In this document: positions 36,492 to 45,048 of the stretch, one piece after another
Position numbering within the stretch: position 1 is the first letter of the stretch
Layout of the letters: the number at the start of each line of letters is the position of its first letter
NCBI RefSeq assembly: GCF_001591345.1
Contig: NZ_BCUS01000029.1
Span: forward strand, 1 to 60,476
Length of the DNA: 60,476 nt
Reading direction: 5' to 3'
Origin: Variovorax boronicumulans NBRC 103145
GTDB taxonomy: Bacteria > Pseudomonadota > Gammaproteobacteria > Burkholderiales > Burkholderiaceae_C
The notes under the pieces: model-generated
The model's database searches: none
Told to the model about the DNA's origin: nothing
What the model saw: the letters and a program-made list of their open reading frames with translations, nothing else
Position numbers and translations under genes: made by a program

Positions 36492-37000
36492 GCGGCGGGG
36501 GCGTCCGGCGGGGCCGCACGCAGGCGCACGGCGGCGCGCTGCACGGCGTCGAGGATCTCGATGTGCGTACCGCAGCGGCACAGGTTGCCCGACAGCTCGC
36601 TGCGGATGCGCGCCTCGCTCGCGTGCGGATCACGCGTGAGCAGTGCCGCCACCTGCATGACCATGCCGTTGAGGCAGTAGCCGCACTGCGCGGCCTGCGC
36701 GTCTTCGAAGGCGGCCTGCACCGGATGCCAGCGCCCGCGCATGCCCAGGCCTTCGAGGGTGGTGATGCTGCGCCCCGCCACGCCGTACGCGGGAATCACG
36801 CAGGACCGCGCGGCCACGCCGTCGACATGCACCGTGCACGCGCCGCACTGCCCGAGTCCGCAGCCGTACTTGGGCCCGTTGAGCCCGAGGTCGTTGCGCA
36901 GCAGGTGCAGCAGCGTGGCTTCGCGCGGCACGCCGGCGAGCGTGTGCGCCCGGCCGTTGACCTGCAGGTGCAGCGGCTCAGCGCCGCAACTGGCCGTCAC
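36488..37000 (-). CDS. nicA: Nicotinate dehydrogenase subunit A: [2Fe-2S] subunit
   Basis: Protein of 170 residues with two [2Fe-2S] sites: plant-ferredoxin type, Cys47, Cys52, Cys55 and Cys67 (GCGLGQCGAC), and the helical type, Cys106, Cys109, Cys141 and Cys143 (QCGYC; LCRCGTH). This is the small subunit of molybdenum hydroxylases. It would carry electrons from the NicB molybdenum centre to the NicB haems. Start GTG at 37000 overlaps the end of the binding-protein gene by 23 bases; GGAG lies 10 bases upstream. No separate FAD subunit is encoded, as expected for NicAB. Confidence 0.9.
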   Translation of the reverse strand: MTASCGAEPLHLQVNGRAHTLAGVPREATLLHLLRNDLGLNGPKYGCGLGQCGACTVHVDGVAARSCVIPAYGVAGRSITTLEGLGMRGRWHPVQAAFEDAQAAQCGYCLNGMVMQVAALLTRDPHASEARIRSELSGNLCRCGTHIEILDAVQRAAVRLRAAPPDAPAA

Positions 37001-38138
37001 GGGTGTACATCTCCAGGTCCACGAAGGTCGAGCCGTTGTGGTTCTTCGCGCTGTAGTCGACGGGGAAGTCGCCGAAGCGCGTGCTGCCGATGCTCTCGAG
37101 CCCGGCGATGAAGCTGTCGCGCGTGAGCGCCTTGCCCGCGCGGCGCAGGCCCTCGGCCATCACGCGCGCGACAATGTAGCCCTCGAGCGCGGTGTAGCTG
37201 TCGATCTTCTGGCCGAACTCGGCGCGGTCGCGCTGGTAGTCGGCCACGATGGGCACGCGCTGCGCGCCGGGCGGCGGCACGATGCTGGCCGTGACCAGCC
37301 CGGCGAGCTTGCCTTCGAGCCGCTTGGCGGAACCCGCCGCGTCGGTGATGCCGACCGACAGCGTGTACAGCGGCGCGGCCGCGCCGCTCGCGCGGTAGTC
37401 GCGGATGAAGACCTCGGTCATGCGACCGGCCATGATCATCACGACGGCGCCGGGGCGGCCTTCGGCGAGCCCGCCGATCACCTGCTTGGCGTCTTCGGCC
37501 GCGATGGCCATGGGCAGCGTCTGCACCACCTTCACCTTGTACTCGGCGGCCAGCTGCTCGCAGGTGGCGAGGTTCGACTTGCCGAAGGCGCTGTCCTGGT
37601 AGACCACGGCGATCGACTGGATGCCCAGCGTCGAGAGGTGGCTGATGATCTTGCGCAGCTCCAGGTCGTAGCCCGCGCGCACGTGGAACAGGTAGCGGTT
37701 GGTCTTGGTGCGGAACGACGTGGTGCCCACCAGCGGCGCGAACATCGGCACGCCGGCCTTCTCGGCCAGCGGCATCGCGGCCGCGAGGTTGCCCGTGGCG
37801 ACGTAGCCGGTGAGCGCGAAGACCTTGTCCTCGTCGATCAGCTTGGCCGTGTTGACGGCCGTCTTCGCGGGCTCGTAGGCGTCGTCGTAGGTGACGAGTT
37901 CGATCCTGCGGCCGTGGATGCCGCCCGACTTGTTGACGCGGTCGAAGTACAGCTGGATGCCCGCGCGGTAGTCGACGCCGAAGTCTTTCGCCGGGCCGCT
38001 GAACACGGCCGACTGGCCGATGCGGATCGCCGTGTCGCTCACGCCGTTGTCCGCGCGCGCCGGCCGCAGCAGGCCGGGGCCGAGCGCCAGGGCCGCGCCG
38101 CCCGCCACCAGGGTGCGCCTTGAAATCGAAAGCTTCAT
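36978..38138 (-). CDS. ABC transporter substrate-binding protein (branched-chain/type 1 family)
   Basis: Protein of 386 residues. N-terminal Tat-like signal (SRRTLVAGGAAL, cleavage near ARA-DN) and a Leu/Ile/Val-type periplasmic-binding fold beginning IRIGQSAVFSGPAKDFG. No permease or ATPase lies next to it other than the livHM/G/F set upstream, so the two binding proteins of this locus probably share one translocator. Its position between nicotinamidase and nicA points to a nicotinate-like or pathway-intermediate ligand; this is inference. Confidence 0.88.
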   Translation of the reverse strand: MKLSISRRTLVAGGAALALGPGLLRPARADNGVSDTAIRIGQSAVFSGPAKDFGVDYRAGIQLYFDRVNKSGGIHGRRIELVTYDDAYEPAKTAVNTAKLIDEDKVFALTGYVATGNLAAAMPLAEKAGVPMFAPLVGTTSFRTKTNRYLFHVRAGYDLELRKIISHLSTLGIQSIAVVYQDSAFGKSNLATCEQLAAEYKVKVVQTLPMAIAAEDAKQVIGGLAEGRPGAVVMIMAGRMTEVFIRDYRASGAAAPLYTLSVGITDAAGSAKRLEGKLAGLVTASIVPPPGAQRVPIVADYQRDRAEFGQKIDSYTALEGYIVARVMAEGLRRAGKALTRDSFIAGLESIGSTRFGDFPVDYSAKNHNGSTFVDLEMYTRDGQLRR

Positions 38139-38179
38139 GCGTCGTCTGTCTCTTTGTTGTTGTCGTCGGAGGGGTGTTG

Positions 38180-38196
38180 CCGCGGCGGCGCCGCGG
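38180..38196. repeat. Intercistronic hairpin before the second binding-protein gene
   Basis: CCGCGG (38180-38185) and CCGCGG (38191-38196) form a 6-base stem with a 5-base loop in the 70-base gap between the nicotinamidase gene and the next binding-protein gene. No T-run; possibly an mRNA processing or stability element. Confidence 0.3.
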
Positions 38197-38208
38197 ACTT
38201 CGTCGTCG

Positions 38209-38934
38209 TCAGCCGGCCTGGATGTCGCCGGACTGGATGCGCTTGACGCCCTTGGCCGTCATCTGTTTCCAGGCGGCGGCCAGCGAGCCGTTGAGGTCGA
38301 TGCCGCGCGTGGCGTCTTCGATCACGTAGGCCTCGAAGCCGGCCTTGCGCGCGTCCATCGCGGTCCAGGCCACGCAGAAGTCGGTGGCCAGGCCCGTGAC
38401 GAACACGGTCTTGATGCCGCGCGCCTTGAGGTAGCCGGCCAGGCCGGTGGCCGTCTTGTGGTCGGCCTCCTCGAAGGCGGAGTAGCTGTCCATGTCCTTG
38501 TGGAAGCCCTTGCGGATGATGAGCTGCGCGGTCGGCACCTTCAGCTCCTTGCCGAGCGCGGCATCTTCGGTGCCCTGCACGCAGTGGTCGGGCCACAGCA
38601 CCTGCGTGCCGTAATTGAGCTTGGTGGTCTCGAAGGGCTTCTTTCCGCTGTAGGTGCTGGCGAAGGAGGCATGGCCCGCCGTGTGCCAGTCCTGCGTGAC
38701 GACGATGTTCTGGAACGCGGGCGCCAGCGCGTTGATGACCGGGATCACTTCGTTGCCACCCTTCACCGCGAGCGTGCCGCCGTCGAGGAAGCAGTTCTGC
38801 ACATCGACCACGATCAGTGCGGCCTTGCCACCGGGCTTGATCTTGCCGGCCGCGAAAGCGGAGAGGCCGAAACTGCCGAGGCTGCCGGCGAGCCCCAGGG
38901 CAGCGGCGGACTTCAAGACGGTTCTGCGATGCAT
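38209..38934 (-). CDS. pncA: Exported (Tat) nicotinamidase, isochorismatase-family cysteine hydrolase
   Basis: Protein of 241 residues. A twin-arginine signal RRTVLK (3-8) with a hydrophobic stretch and FAAG cleavage region (about 25-30) sends it to the periplasm. The mature enzyme has every nicotinamidase mark: catalytic Asp44 (VDVQNCF), metal ligands Asp82, His84 and His88 (DWHTAGH), the WPDHCVQGT motif (114-122), a lysine in RKGFHK (142 or 146), SYSAF, and nucleophile Cys187 in TDFC. It converts nicotinamide to nicotinate plus ammonia. Most PncA enzymes are cytoplasmic and serve NAD salvage; an exported one next to nicAB and an importer suggests external nicotinamide is hydrolysed as a nutrient. 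Confidence 0.88.
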   Translation of the reverse strand: MHRRTVLKSAAALGLAGSLGSFGLSAFAAGKIKPGGKAALIVVDVQNCFLDGGTLAVKGGNEVIPVINALAPAFQNIVVTQDWHTAGHASFASTYSGKKPFETTKLNYGTQVLWPDHCVQGTEDAALGKELKVPTAQLIIRKGFHKDMDSYSAFEEADHKTATGLAGYLKARGIKTVFVTGLATDFCVAWTAMDARKAGFEAYVIEDATRGIDLNGSLAAAWKQMTAKGVKRIQSGDIQAG

Positions 38935-38968
38935 GGTGTGGACTCCGGTGGTTGAGGAAAGAAAACGG

Positions 38969-39703
38969 TCAGACGCTGAGGTAGGCCCTGCGCACTTCTT
39001 CGTTGGCCGCCAACTCGGCCATCGTCGCGTGATAGCGGATCTGTCCCTTCTCGAGCACGTAGGCGCGGTCGGAGACCAGCTCGGCGAAGTGCATGTTCTG
39101 CTCCGACAGCAGGATGCTCACGCCCTGCGCCTTGAGCTCGAGGATCATGTTGGCCATCTGCTCGACGATGACCGGGGCCACGCCCTCGGAAGGTTCGTCG
39201 AGCAGCACGAGGTAGGGGTTGCCCATCAGCGTGCGCGCCACGGTGAGCATCTGCTGCTCGCCGCCGCTCATGCGGCCGCCGGGGCGGTTGGGCATCTCGC
39301 CGAGGTTGGGGAACAGCTGGAACAGGCGCTCGGGCGTCCACAGCGGCGCGGCGGTGCCGTCGGCCCACTGGCGCGCGGGCTGCTTGCCGACCTCGAGGTT
39401 CTCCATCACCGTGAGGTCGGTGAACACGCGCCGGTCTTCGGGCACGAAGCCCAGGCCCAGGCGCGCCGCGTGGTGCGGCTCGCTCTTCGAAATGTCGTGA
39501 CCCAGGAAGCACACGGCGCCGCGGCGCTTGGTGAGCATGCCGATCAGCGTCTTGAGCGTGGTCGACTTGCCCGCGCCGTTGCGGCCCATGAGCGCGACGA
39601 CTTCGCCGCGCCGCACTTCGAGGTCGACGTCGTAGAGAATCTGCGCGGCGCCGTACCAGGCGCACAGCGCCTTGGCTTCCAGAAGCGGTTCGTGCGTGCT
39701 CAT
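38969..39703 (-). CDS. livF: ABC transporter ATPase LivF-like
   Basis: Protein of 244 residues with Walker A GRNGAGKST (39-47), signature RMSGGEQQ (about 143-150) and Walker B LVLLDEPSEG. This is the LivF class of branched-chain-type transporters. It overlaps livG by ATGA and forms one unit with livHM and livG. The substrate follows the binding proteins; context suggests nicotinate or a related N-heterocycle rather than leucine, but this is not shown by sequence. Confidence 0.93.
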   Translation of the reverse strand: MSTHEPLLEAKALCAWYGAAQILYDVDLEVRRGEVVALMGRNGAGKSTTLKTLIGMLTKRRGAVCFLGHDISKSEPHHAARLGLGFVPEDRRVFTDLTVMENLEVGKQPARQWADGTAAPLWTPERLFQLFPNLGEMPNRPGGRMSGGEQQMLTVARTLMGNPYLVLLDEPSEGVAPVIVEQMANMILELKAQGVSILLSEQNMHFAELVSDRAYVLEKGQIRYHATMAELAANEEVRRAYLSV

Positions 39704-40491
39704 GCGGTGACTCCCAGCGCTGCGGCTTTCTCTGCAATCTTCTCGAAGGTCTTGCCGCTGCCGAAGTACACCTCCTGCACCTTCGGGTGGTCGCGGATTT
39801 CGAGCGGCTTGCCCTGCGCGATGAGGCGCCCGCGCGCCAGCACGATCATGCGATCGGCGTACGCGAACACCACGTCCATGCTGTGCTCGGTGAAGAGCAC
39901 GGCCATGCCGCGCTGGATGACGAGGTCCTTGGTGAGCGCCATGAGCGAGTTGCGCTCCTGGGGCGCCATGCCGGCGGTGGGCTCGTCCATGAGCAGCAGC
40001 TTGGGCGAGTTGGCCATGGCGATGGCGAGTTCGACGCGCTTCACGTCGCCGTAGGCCAGCACGCTGCAGGGCCGGTCGGCCTGCGCCTTCATGCCGACCT
40101 GGTCGAGCAGTGCCAGCGCTTCGTCGCGCTTGTGGTCGGCCGCACGGCGCCACATCGAGAACAGCTTGTGGTCGTGCGAGAGCAGCGCCATCTGCACGTT
40201 CTCGACCACGGTCAGCGAGGCGAAGGTTTCGGCGATCTGGAAGGTGCGGCCCACGCCCTTGCGCCAGATCTCGCGCGGCTTGCGGCCCACGAGTTCGTGG
40301 CCGTCGAGCGTGATCGAGCCCTGGTCGGCCTTGAGCTGGCCGTTCACCATGTTGAAGGTGGTCGACTTGCCGGCGCCGTTGGGGCCGATGAGCGCGAGCA
40401 GCTCGCCGGGTGGCAGCTCGAAGCTGATGCCGTCCACGGCCTTCACGCCGCCGAACGATTTGCCGAGGTTTTCTACTTTGAGGAGGCTCAT
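39700..40491 (-). CDS. livG: ABC transporter ATPase LivG-like
   Basis: Protein of 263 residues. Walker A GPNGAGKST (36-44), the LivG-typical GVGRTFQIAETFASLTVVENV segment, Walker B LLLMDEPTAGM and a switch histidine in FTEHSMDVVF. The canonical LSYG-type signature reads VLAYGDVKR here. Overlaps livHM and livF by short ATGA overlaps. Confidence 0.93.
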   Translation of the reverse strand: MSLLKVENLGKSFGGVKAVDGISFELPPGELLALIGPNGAGKSTTFNMVNGQLKADQGSITLDGHELVGRKPREIWRKGVGRTFQIAETFASLTVVENVQMALLSHDHKLFSMWRRAADHKRDEALALLDQVGMKAQADRPCSVLAYGDVKRVELAIAMANSPKLLLMDEPTAGMAPQERNSLMALTKDLVIQRGMAVLFTEHSMDVVFAYADRMIVLARGRLIAQGKPLEIRDHPKVQEVYFGSGKTFEKIAEKAAALGVTA

Positions 40492-42413
40492 GCCTTCACC
40501 TCCTTGAGCTTGGCGTCTGCTTCATCATGCTTCGGTGCGCGCCACCGGTCGACGAGCTGCTTGATCGAGCCTGCAATGCCCTGCGGGAACAGCAGCACCA
40601 GGATCAGGATGATGGCGCCGAGCATCGCGCGCCAGTAGTCGGTGTTGCGTGCCACCGTGTCGTGCAGCCAGGTGAAGGTGACGGCGCCGACCACCGGCCC
40701 CGCCAGGGTCTGGATGCCGCCCAGCAGCACCATCACGAGGCCGTCGACCGACTTGCCGACCGACAGACTCTCGGGCGAGATGCTGCCCTTGGAGAACGCA
40801 TAGAGCGCGCCGGCCAGGCCCGCCACGGTGCCGGCGATGACGAAGGCCGCCCACTGCATGCGCTTGACGTCGATGCCGATGGCGTCGGCGCGCAGCACCG
40901 AGTCGCGGCCCGCGCGCAGCGCATAGCCGAAGGGCGAGAACAGCACGCGGCGCAGCCACCACACGCCCGCGCCCACGAGCACCAGCGTGAGCCAGTAGTA
41001 CACCTGCTTGTTCGACAGCCACTCCGAAGGCCACACGCCGGTCAGGCCGTTGCTGCCGCCCGTGAAGCTGTCCCACTGGTAGGTGACGGCCCAGGTGATC
41101 TGCGCGAAGGCCAGCGTGAGCATCGCCAGGTACACGCCCGACAGCCGCACCGCGAACCAGCCGTAGACGAAGGCGCCGAGTGCCGCCACCAGCGGCGCGA
41201 CCACCAGCGCCAGCTCCATCGGCAGGTGCAGCGCGCGCACCAGCAGCGCCGCGCCGTAGGCCCCGAGGCCGAAGTAGGCGGCGTGGCCGAAGGAGTGCAT
41301 GCCGGCCGGCCCCATGATGAAGTGCAGGCTGGTGGCGAACAGCGCGGCGATCAGCAGGTCGATCATCAGCACAGTGGTGTAGGGCGAGCCGGCCGTCAGC
41401 AGCGGCAGCGCGGCCAGCACCAGCGCCAGCCCGGCGGCGGCCACGATGTAGGCGGTGCTGGGGCGGCGCAGCGGCTCTTCCTGCATGCCGACGTAGCGGC
41501 TCGGCGCCTGCGGCCGGCCGAACAGGCCCCAGGGGCGCCACACCAGCACGATGGCCATCACGAGGAAGTCGACCATCAGCGTGAGCTTGGAGAACGACAC
41601 GTCGATGCCGAAGATCTGCACCACGCCCAGCCAGATGCACACGGCCTTGATCTCGGCGATGAGCAGCGCGGCCACGTAGGCGCCGGGCAGCGAGCCCATG
41701 CCGCCGACCACCACGACGACGAAGGCGGCGCCGATGGTGTTCAGGTCCATCTCGAGCGTGGCGGGTTCGCGCGGCAATTGCAGTGCGCCGCCCAGGCCCG
41801 CGAGCAGCGCGCCGAGCGCGAACACGGCGGTGAAGAGCCAGGCCTGGTTGACGCCCAGCGCGCTGACCATCTCGCGGTCTTGCGTGGCGGCGCGCACCAG
41901 CGTGCCGAAGCGCGTGCGCGTGAGCAGCAGCCACACGAGGCCGAGCACCAGCGGGCCGACGACGATCAGGAACAGGTCGTAGGAAGGAAACTGGCGACCG
42001 AGGATTTCGACCGAGCCCTTCAGGCCCGGCGCGCGCGGGCCGAGCAGTTCGTCAGGCCCCCAAAGCCACAGCACCGTGTCCTTGATGACCAGCACCAGCG
42101 CGAAGGTGGCCAGCAACTGGAACAGCTCGGGCGCCTTGTAGATGCGGCGCAGCAGCAGCACCTCGATGAGCGCACCCAGCACGCCCACCGCGAGCGCGGC
42201 GATCAACAGCGCAGGCCAGAAGCCCACGCTCGGGCCGAGCTTCTCGACCAGCGTGTACGCGACGTAGATGCCCACCATGAAAAAAGATCCATGGGCGAAG
42301 TTGACGATGCGCGTCACGCCGAAGATCAACGAGAGGCCGGCCGCCACCAAGAACAGCGAAGACGCGCCGGCCAACCCGTTGAGCAACTGAACAACGAAGC
42401 CTGAAAAGCTCAT
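40488..42413 (-). CDS. livHM: Fused LivH-LivM permease of a branched-chain-type ABC importer
   Basis: Protein of 641 residues that joins two permeases normally made separately. Residues about 1-290 match LivH (LIFGVTRIVNFAHGSFFMVG) and residues about 315-620 match LivM (GMHSFGHAAYFGLGAYGAAL; GGSNGLTG). Both contain the EAA-like loops. The ATG at 42413 begins a proper LivH N-terminus; a GTG 27 bases earlier has no family support. Fused LivHM proteins occur in several proteobacteria. Confidence 0.92.
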   Translation of the reverse strand: MSFSGFVVQLLNGLAGASSLFLVAAGLSLIFGVTRIVNFAHGSFFMVGIYVAYTLVEKLGPSVGFWPALLIAALAVGVLGALIEVLLLRRIYKAPELFQLLATFALVLVIKDTVLWLWGPDELLGPRAPGLKGSVEILGRQFPSYDLFLIVVGPLVLGLVWLLLTRTRFGTLVRAATQDREMVSALGVNQAWLFTAVFALGALLAGLGGALQLPREPATLEMDLNTIGAAFVVVVVGGMGSLPGAYVAALLIAEIKAVCIWLGVVQIFGIDVSFSKLTLMVDFLVMAIVLVWRPWGLFGRPQAPSRYVGMQEEPLRRPSTAYIVAAAGLALVLAALPLLTAGSPYTTVLMIDLLIAALFATSLHFIMGPAGMHSFGHAAYFGLGAYGAALLVRALHLPMELALVVAPLVAALGAFVYGWFAVRLSGVYLAMLTLAFAQITWAVTYQWDSFTGGSNGLTGVWPSEWLSNKQVYYWLTLVLVGAGVWWLRRVLFSPFGYALRAGRDSVLRADAIGIDVKRMQWAAFVIAGTVAGLAGALYAFSKGSISPESLSVGKSVDGLVMVLLGGIQTLAGPVVGAVTFTWLHDTVARNTDYWRAMLGAIILILVLLFPQGIAGSIKQLVDRWRAPKHDEADAKLKEVKA

Positions 42414-42446
42414 GAGGGACCCTGAGGAAACTGGAGACACCGCGCC

Positions 42447-42469
42447 CCGCCGCGCTCAAGAAGCGGCGG
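42447..42469 (-). repeat. Hairpin between livK and livHM
   Basis: CCGCCGC (42447-42453) pairs perfectly with GCGGCGG (42463-42469) around a 9-base loop in the 81-base gap after livK. Hairpins in this position between a binding-protein gene and its permease commonly let the binding protein be made in excess. No T-tract is present. Confidence 0.45.
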
Positions 42470-42494
42470 CGGACGCGTTGCAGGAGCCGTGCGG

Positions 42495-43700
42495 TCAGTC
42501 CGCAGGGCGCATCTTTTTCACTTCGTCGTCGGTGGGCTGGAACTTGGCACCGTCGAGGTACACATAGTCGACCATCACGCCCTTGCCGCCGTCGTTCTTG
42601 GTCTTGCCGACGTACGCGCCCATGGTGGACTGGTTGTCCTGCGCGCGGTAGCTGATCTTGCCGAAGGGCGTGTCGACCTGCAGGCCCTTGAAGGCGGCCA
42701 CGAGCTTCTCGGTGTCGGTGCTGCCGGCCTTCTTCACGCCGGCGGCGATCGAGTAGATGGCGCTGTAGCCCACCACCGAGCCCAGGCGCGGGTAGTCCTT
42801 GAACTTGGCCTGGTAGGCGTCGTTGAAGGCCTTGTGCTCGGCGGTCTTCACGCCGTACCAGGGGTAGCCGGTGACGACCCAGCCGTTGGGCGCCTCGTCC
42901 TTCAGCGGGTCGAGGTACTCGGGCTCGCCGGTCAGCACGCTCACGACCTCACGGTCCTTGAACAGGCCGCGCGTGTTGCCTTCGCGCACGAACTTGGACA
43001 GGTCGGCGCCGAACAGCACGTTGAAGATGGCGTCGGGCTTGGCATCGGCCAGGGCCTGCACCACGCTGCCCGCATCGACCTTGCCCAGCGGCGGCGCCTG
43101 CTCGGCGACGAACTCGACGTCGGGCTGGATCGCCTTGAGCAGCGTCTTGAAGGTGGCGACCGACGACTGGCCGTACTCGTAGTTGGGGTACACGATGGCC
43201 CAGCGCTTCTTCTTGAGCTTGGCGGCCTCGGGCACCAGCATCGCGACCTGCATGTAGGTCGAGGGGCGCAGGCGGTAGGTGTACTTGTTGCCGTTGCTCC
43301 AGACGATCTTGTCGGTGAGCGGTTCGGCGGCGAGGTAGAAGAATTTCTTCTGCTTGGCGAAGTCGGTCAGCGCCAGGCCGGTGTTCGACAGGAAGGCGCC
43401 GGCCAGCACGTCGACCTTCTCGCGCGAGATGAGTTCTTCGGCCACGCGCACGGCGTCGCCGGGGTTGGCGTTGTCGTCGCGGCTGATGAGCTCCAGCTTC
43501 TTGCCGTTGACGCCGCCCTTGGCGTTGATCTCGTCGACCGCCAGTTCCATGCCCTTCTTGTAGGGCTCGAGGAAGGCGGGCTGCGCCTTGTAGCTGTTGA
43601 TTTCGCCGATCTTGATCACGCCCTGCGCATGCGCGGGGACGAGGGCGGTGGCCAGCGTGACGACGGAAGCGGCGCAGAAGGCAAGGCGCAATGGATTCAT
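42495..43700 (-). CDS. livK: ABC transporter substrate-binding protein LivK-like
   Basis: Protein of 401 residues. Sec signal peptide (cleavage near AHAQG, about residue 25), then a type 1 periplasmic-binding domain starting IKIGEINSYKAQPAF, with LAVDEINAKGGVNGKKLEL. Start chosen at 43700 because AGGAG lies 8 bases upstream; a longer frame to 43733 lacks a ribosome site. Followed by a strong hairpin and livHM. The substrate may be nicotinate or a related ring acid by context. Confidence 0.92.
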   Translation of the reverse strand: MNPLRLAFCAASVVTLATALVPAHAQGVIKIGEINSYKAQPAFLEPYKKGMELAVDEINAKGGVNGKKLELISRDDNANPGDAVRVAEELISREKVDVLAGAFLSNTGLALTDFAKQKKFFYLAAEPLTDKIVWSNGNKYTYRLRPSTYMQVAMLVPEAAKLKKKRWAIVYPNYEYGQSSVATFKTLLKAIQPDVEFVAEQAPPLGKVDAGSVVQALADAKPDAIFNVLFGADLSKFVREGNTRGLFKDREVVSVLTGEPEYLDPLKDEAPNGWVVTGYPWYGVKTAEHKAFNDAYQAKFKDYPRLGSVVGYSAIYSIAAGVKKAGSTDTEKLVAAFKGLQVDTPFGKISYRAQDNQSTMGAYVGKTKNDGGKGVMVDYVYLDGAKFQPTDDEVKKMRPAD

Positions 43701-43759
43701 CGGGAAGCTCCTAGAAGTTCGAACAGAAAACACGATGCGGGTGACGATGCAATGACAGG

Positions 43760-44344
43760 TCAGCGAAGACCGTCTTCGCCCTTGATCTCGCTGGCCTGCA
43801 GGCCGCCGACGCGCGGCAGCGGACGGCCGCTGTCGGTGACGGCCACGGCCACGACGATCTCGTTGGCGCGCGGCGCGTCGCTCACGCGGGCCTCGACGGC
43901 GTCGAAGTGGCTGCGCACGAAGGCGGCGTCTTTATGGCCCAGCGGCACGTCGATGGCGGTGCCCAGCGTGCCCTGCTTCTTGGCCGAGGGCACGAGCGCC
44001 GCGCCCTTCTCGACCGCCACGCGCAGCGGCGCGCCCAGCTTGGGATGCAGGATCGCGGCGGCATGCTCCAGCTCGCCGCGCTCGCCGACGATGGCGGCCT
44101 TGCCGTAGCTCTGCGCCTGGCCGGGCTCGATACCCAACGCCTTCACGGCCTTCTGGCCGAGCAGCGCGCCGAGCTCTTCGCCGATGGCGATGAGCTCGTC
44201 GAGGTTCTCGCTGTAGCGGCCGGCGTAGGGGTTCTCGATGACGGCGATGGCGACGGCGCGGCGCGTGGGCGGCGTCACGTCTTGCCCCATTTCCTTGCGG
44301 GTTTCGTCCACTTGAATGACGAGCTTGCGGATGTTGGCGGTCAT
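43760..44344 (-). CDS. DUF1185 / 'amino acid synthesis' family protein, copy A
   Basis: Protein of 194 residues in the DUF1185 (AA_synth) family, which has no confirmed enzyme activity. Features: AIAVIENPYAGRYSENLDELI (about 28-48), SYGKAAIVGERGELEHAAAILHPKLG (about 76-101), and a C-terminal EIVVAVAVTDSGRP. Its neighbour at 44386-45027 is a paralogue. The pair sits between the UPF0280-hnr genes and the importer. Conserved YGK, GELEHAA and NPYAGRY may be active-site parts. Role in nicotinate breakdown is inferred only from position. Confidence 0.82.
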   Translation of the reverse strand: MTANIRKLVIQVDETRKEMGQDVTPPTRRAVAIAVIENPYAGRYSENLDELIAIGEELGALLGQKAVKALGIEPGQAQSYGKAAIVGERGELEHAAAILHPKLGAPLRVAVEKGAALVPSAKKQGTLGTAIDVPLGHKDAAFVRSHFDAVEARVSDAPRANEIVVAVAVTDSGRPLPRVGGLQASEIKGEDGLR

Positions 44345-44385
44345 GTCTGTGTGTTCCTTGTTGTCTTGTCTCTTGTCTTGTGCGG

Positions 44386-45027
44386 TCAGCGCAGGCCGTC
44401 CCACTTGCTGATGTCCTTGGCGAGCAGGCCGCCGACGCGCGCATGCACGCGGTAGCCCGTGCTCATCGCGAGGATGAAGACAATCTCGTCGGCCATCGGC
44501 GCGCCGGGCACGCGCACTTCGATGGCGTCGAACTGGCCACGCACGTAGCTGGCGTTGATGTTGGTGAGCGGCACGTCGAGCGCGGCGCCGGGCGGGCCGA
44601 CCTTCTTGGTCGAGGGCACGATCGACAGCGCGTTGCCGGGCTGGCCGGTTTTCTCTTCGGCCTTGCCCGCGGTGTAGGCGGCGCGGCTGCCCTTCCAGCC
44701 GAGCAGCTCGCGCATCGCGTAGCCGCCGGGCACATGCCACAGCGCGCCGTGCTCCAGCTCGCCGTCGGCGCCGACGATGGCGCCCTTGCCGTAGGTGGCG
44801 ATCTGCTCGAGCGGCACGTCCATGGCGGCGTGCAGCTGGTGCGCCATGTCGACGCCCACGGGGTCGAGCAGCGCCATCATCGGCAGGATGTCGGGCTCGT
44901 AGCGGCCCGCGAAAGGATTGGTCAGCACCGCGCCGATGGCACCGCGCACCAGCGGCGTGTCGGCACGCGGTCCGAACTCGTGGTGGATGTGCTCGACATG
45001 GGTGAAGACGCGACGGATTTCGATCAT
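44386..45027 (-). CDS. DUF1185 / 'amino acid synthesis' family protein, copy B
   Basis: Protein of 213 residues, paralogue of copy A, sharing TNPFAGRYEPDI (about 36-47), TYGKGAIVGADGELEHGAL (about 78-96), a PSTKKVGPPGAALDVPL stretch, and an EIVFILAMSTGYR terminus. An extra N-terminal segment with HVEHIHHEFGP adds histidines absent in copy A. The two may form a heteromer or act on successive intermediates. Separated from copy A by 41 bases and from the UPF0280 gene by 21. Confidence 0.82.
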   Translation of the reverse strand: MIEIRRVFTHVEHIHHEFGPRADTPLVRGAIGAVLTNPFAGRYEPDILPMMALLDPVGVDMAHQLHAAMDVPLEQIATYGKGAIVGADGELEHGALWHVPGGYAMRELLGWKGSRAAYTAGKAEEKTGQPGNALSIVPSTKKVGPPGAALDVPLTNINASYVRGQFDAIEVRVPGAPMADEIVFILAMSTGYRVHARVGGLLAKDISKWDGLR

Positions 45028-45048
45028 GAAAAAGAACCTTGCTTTTCG

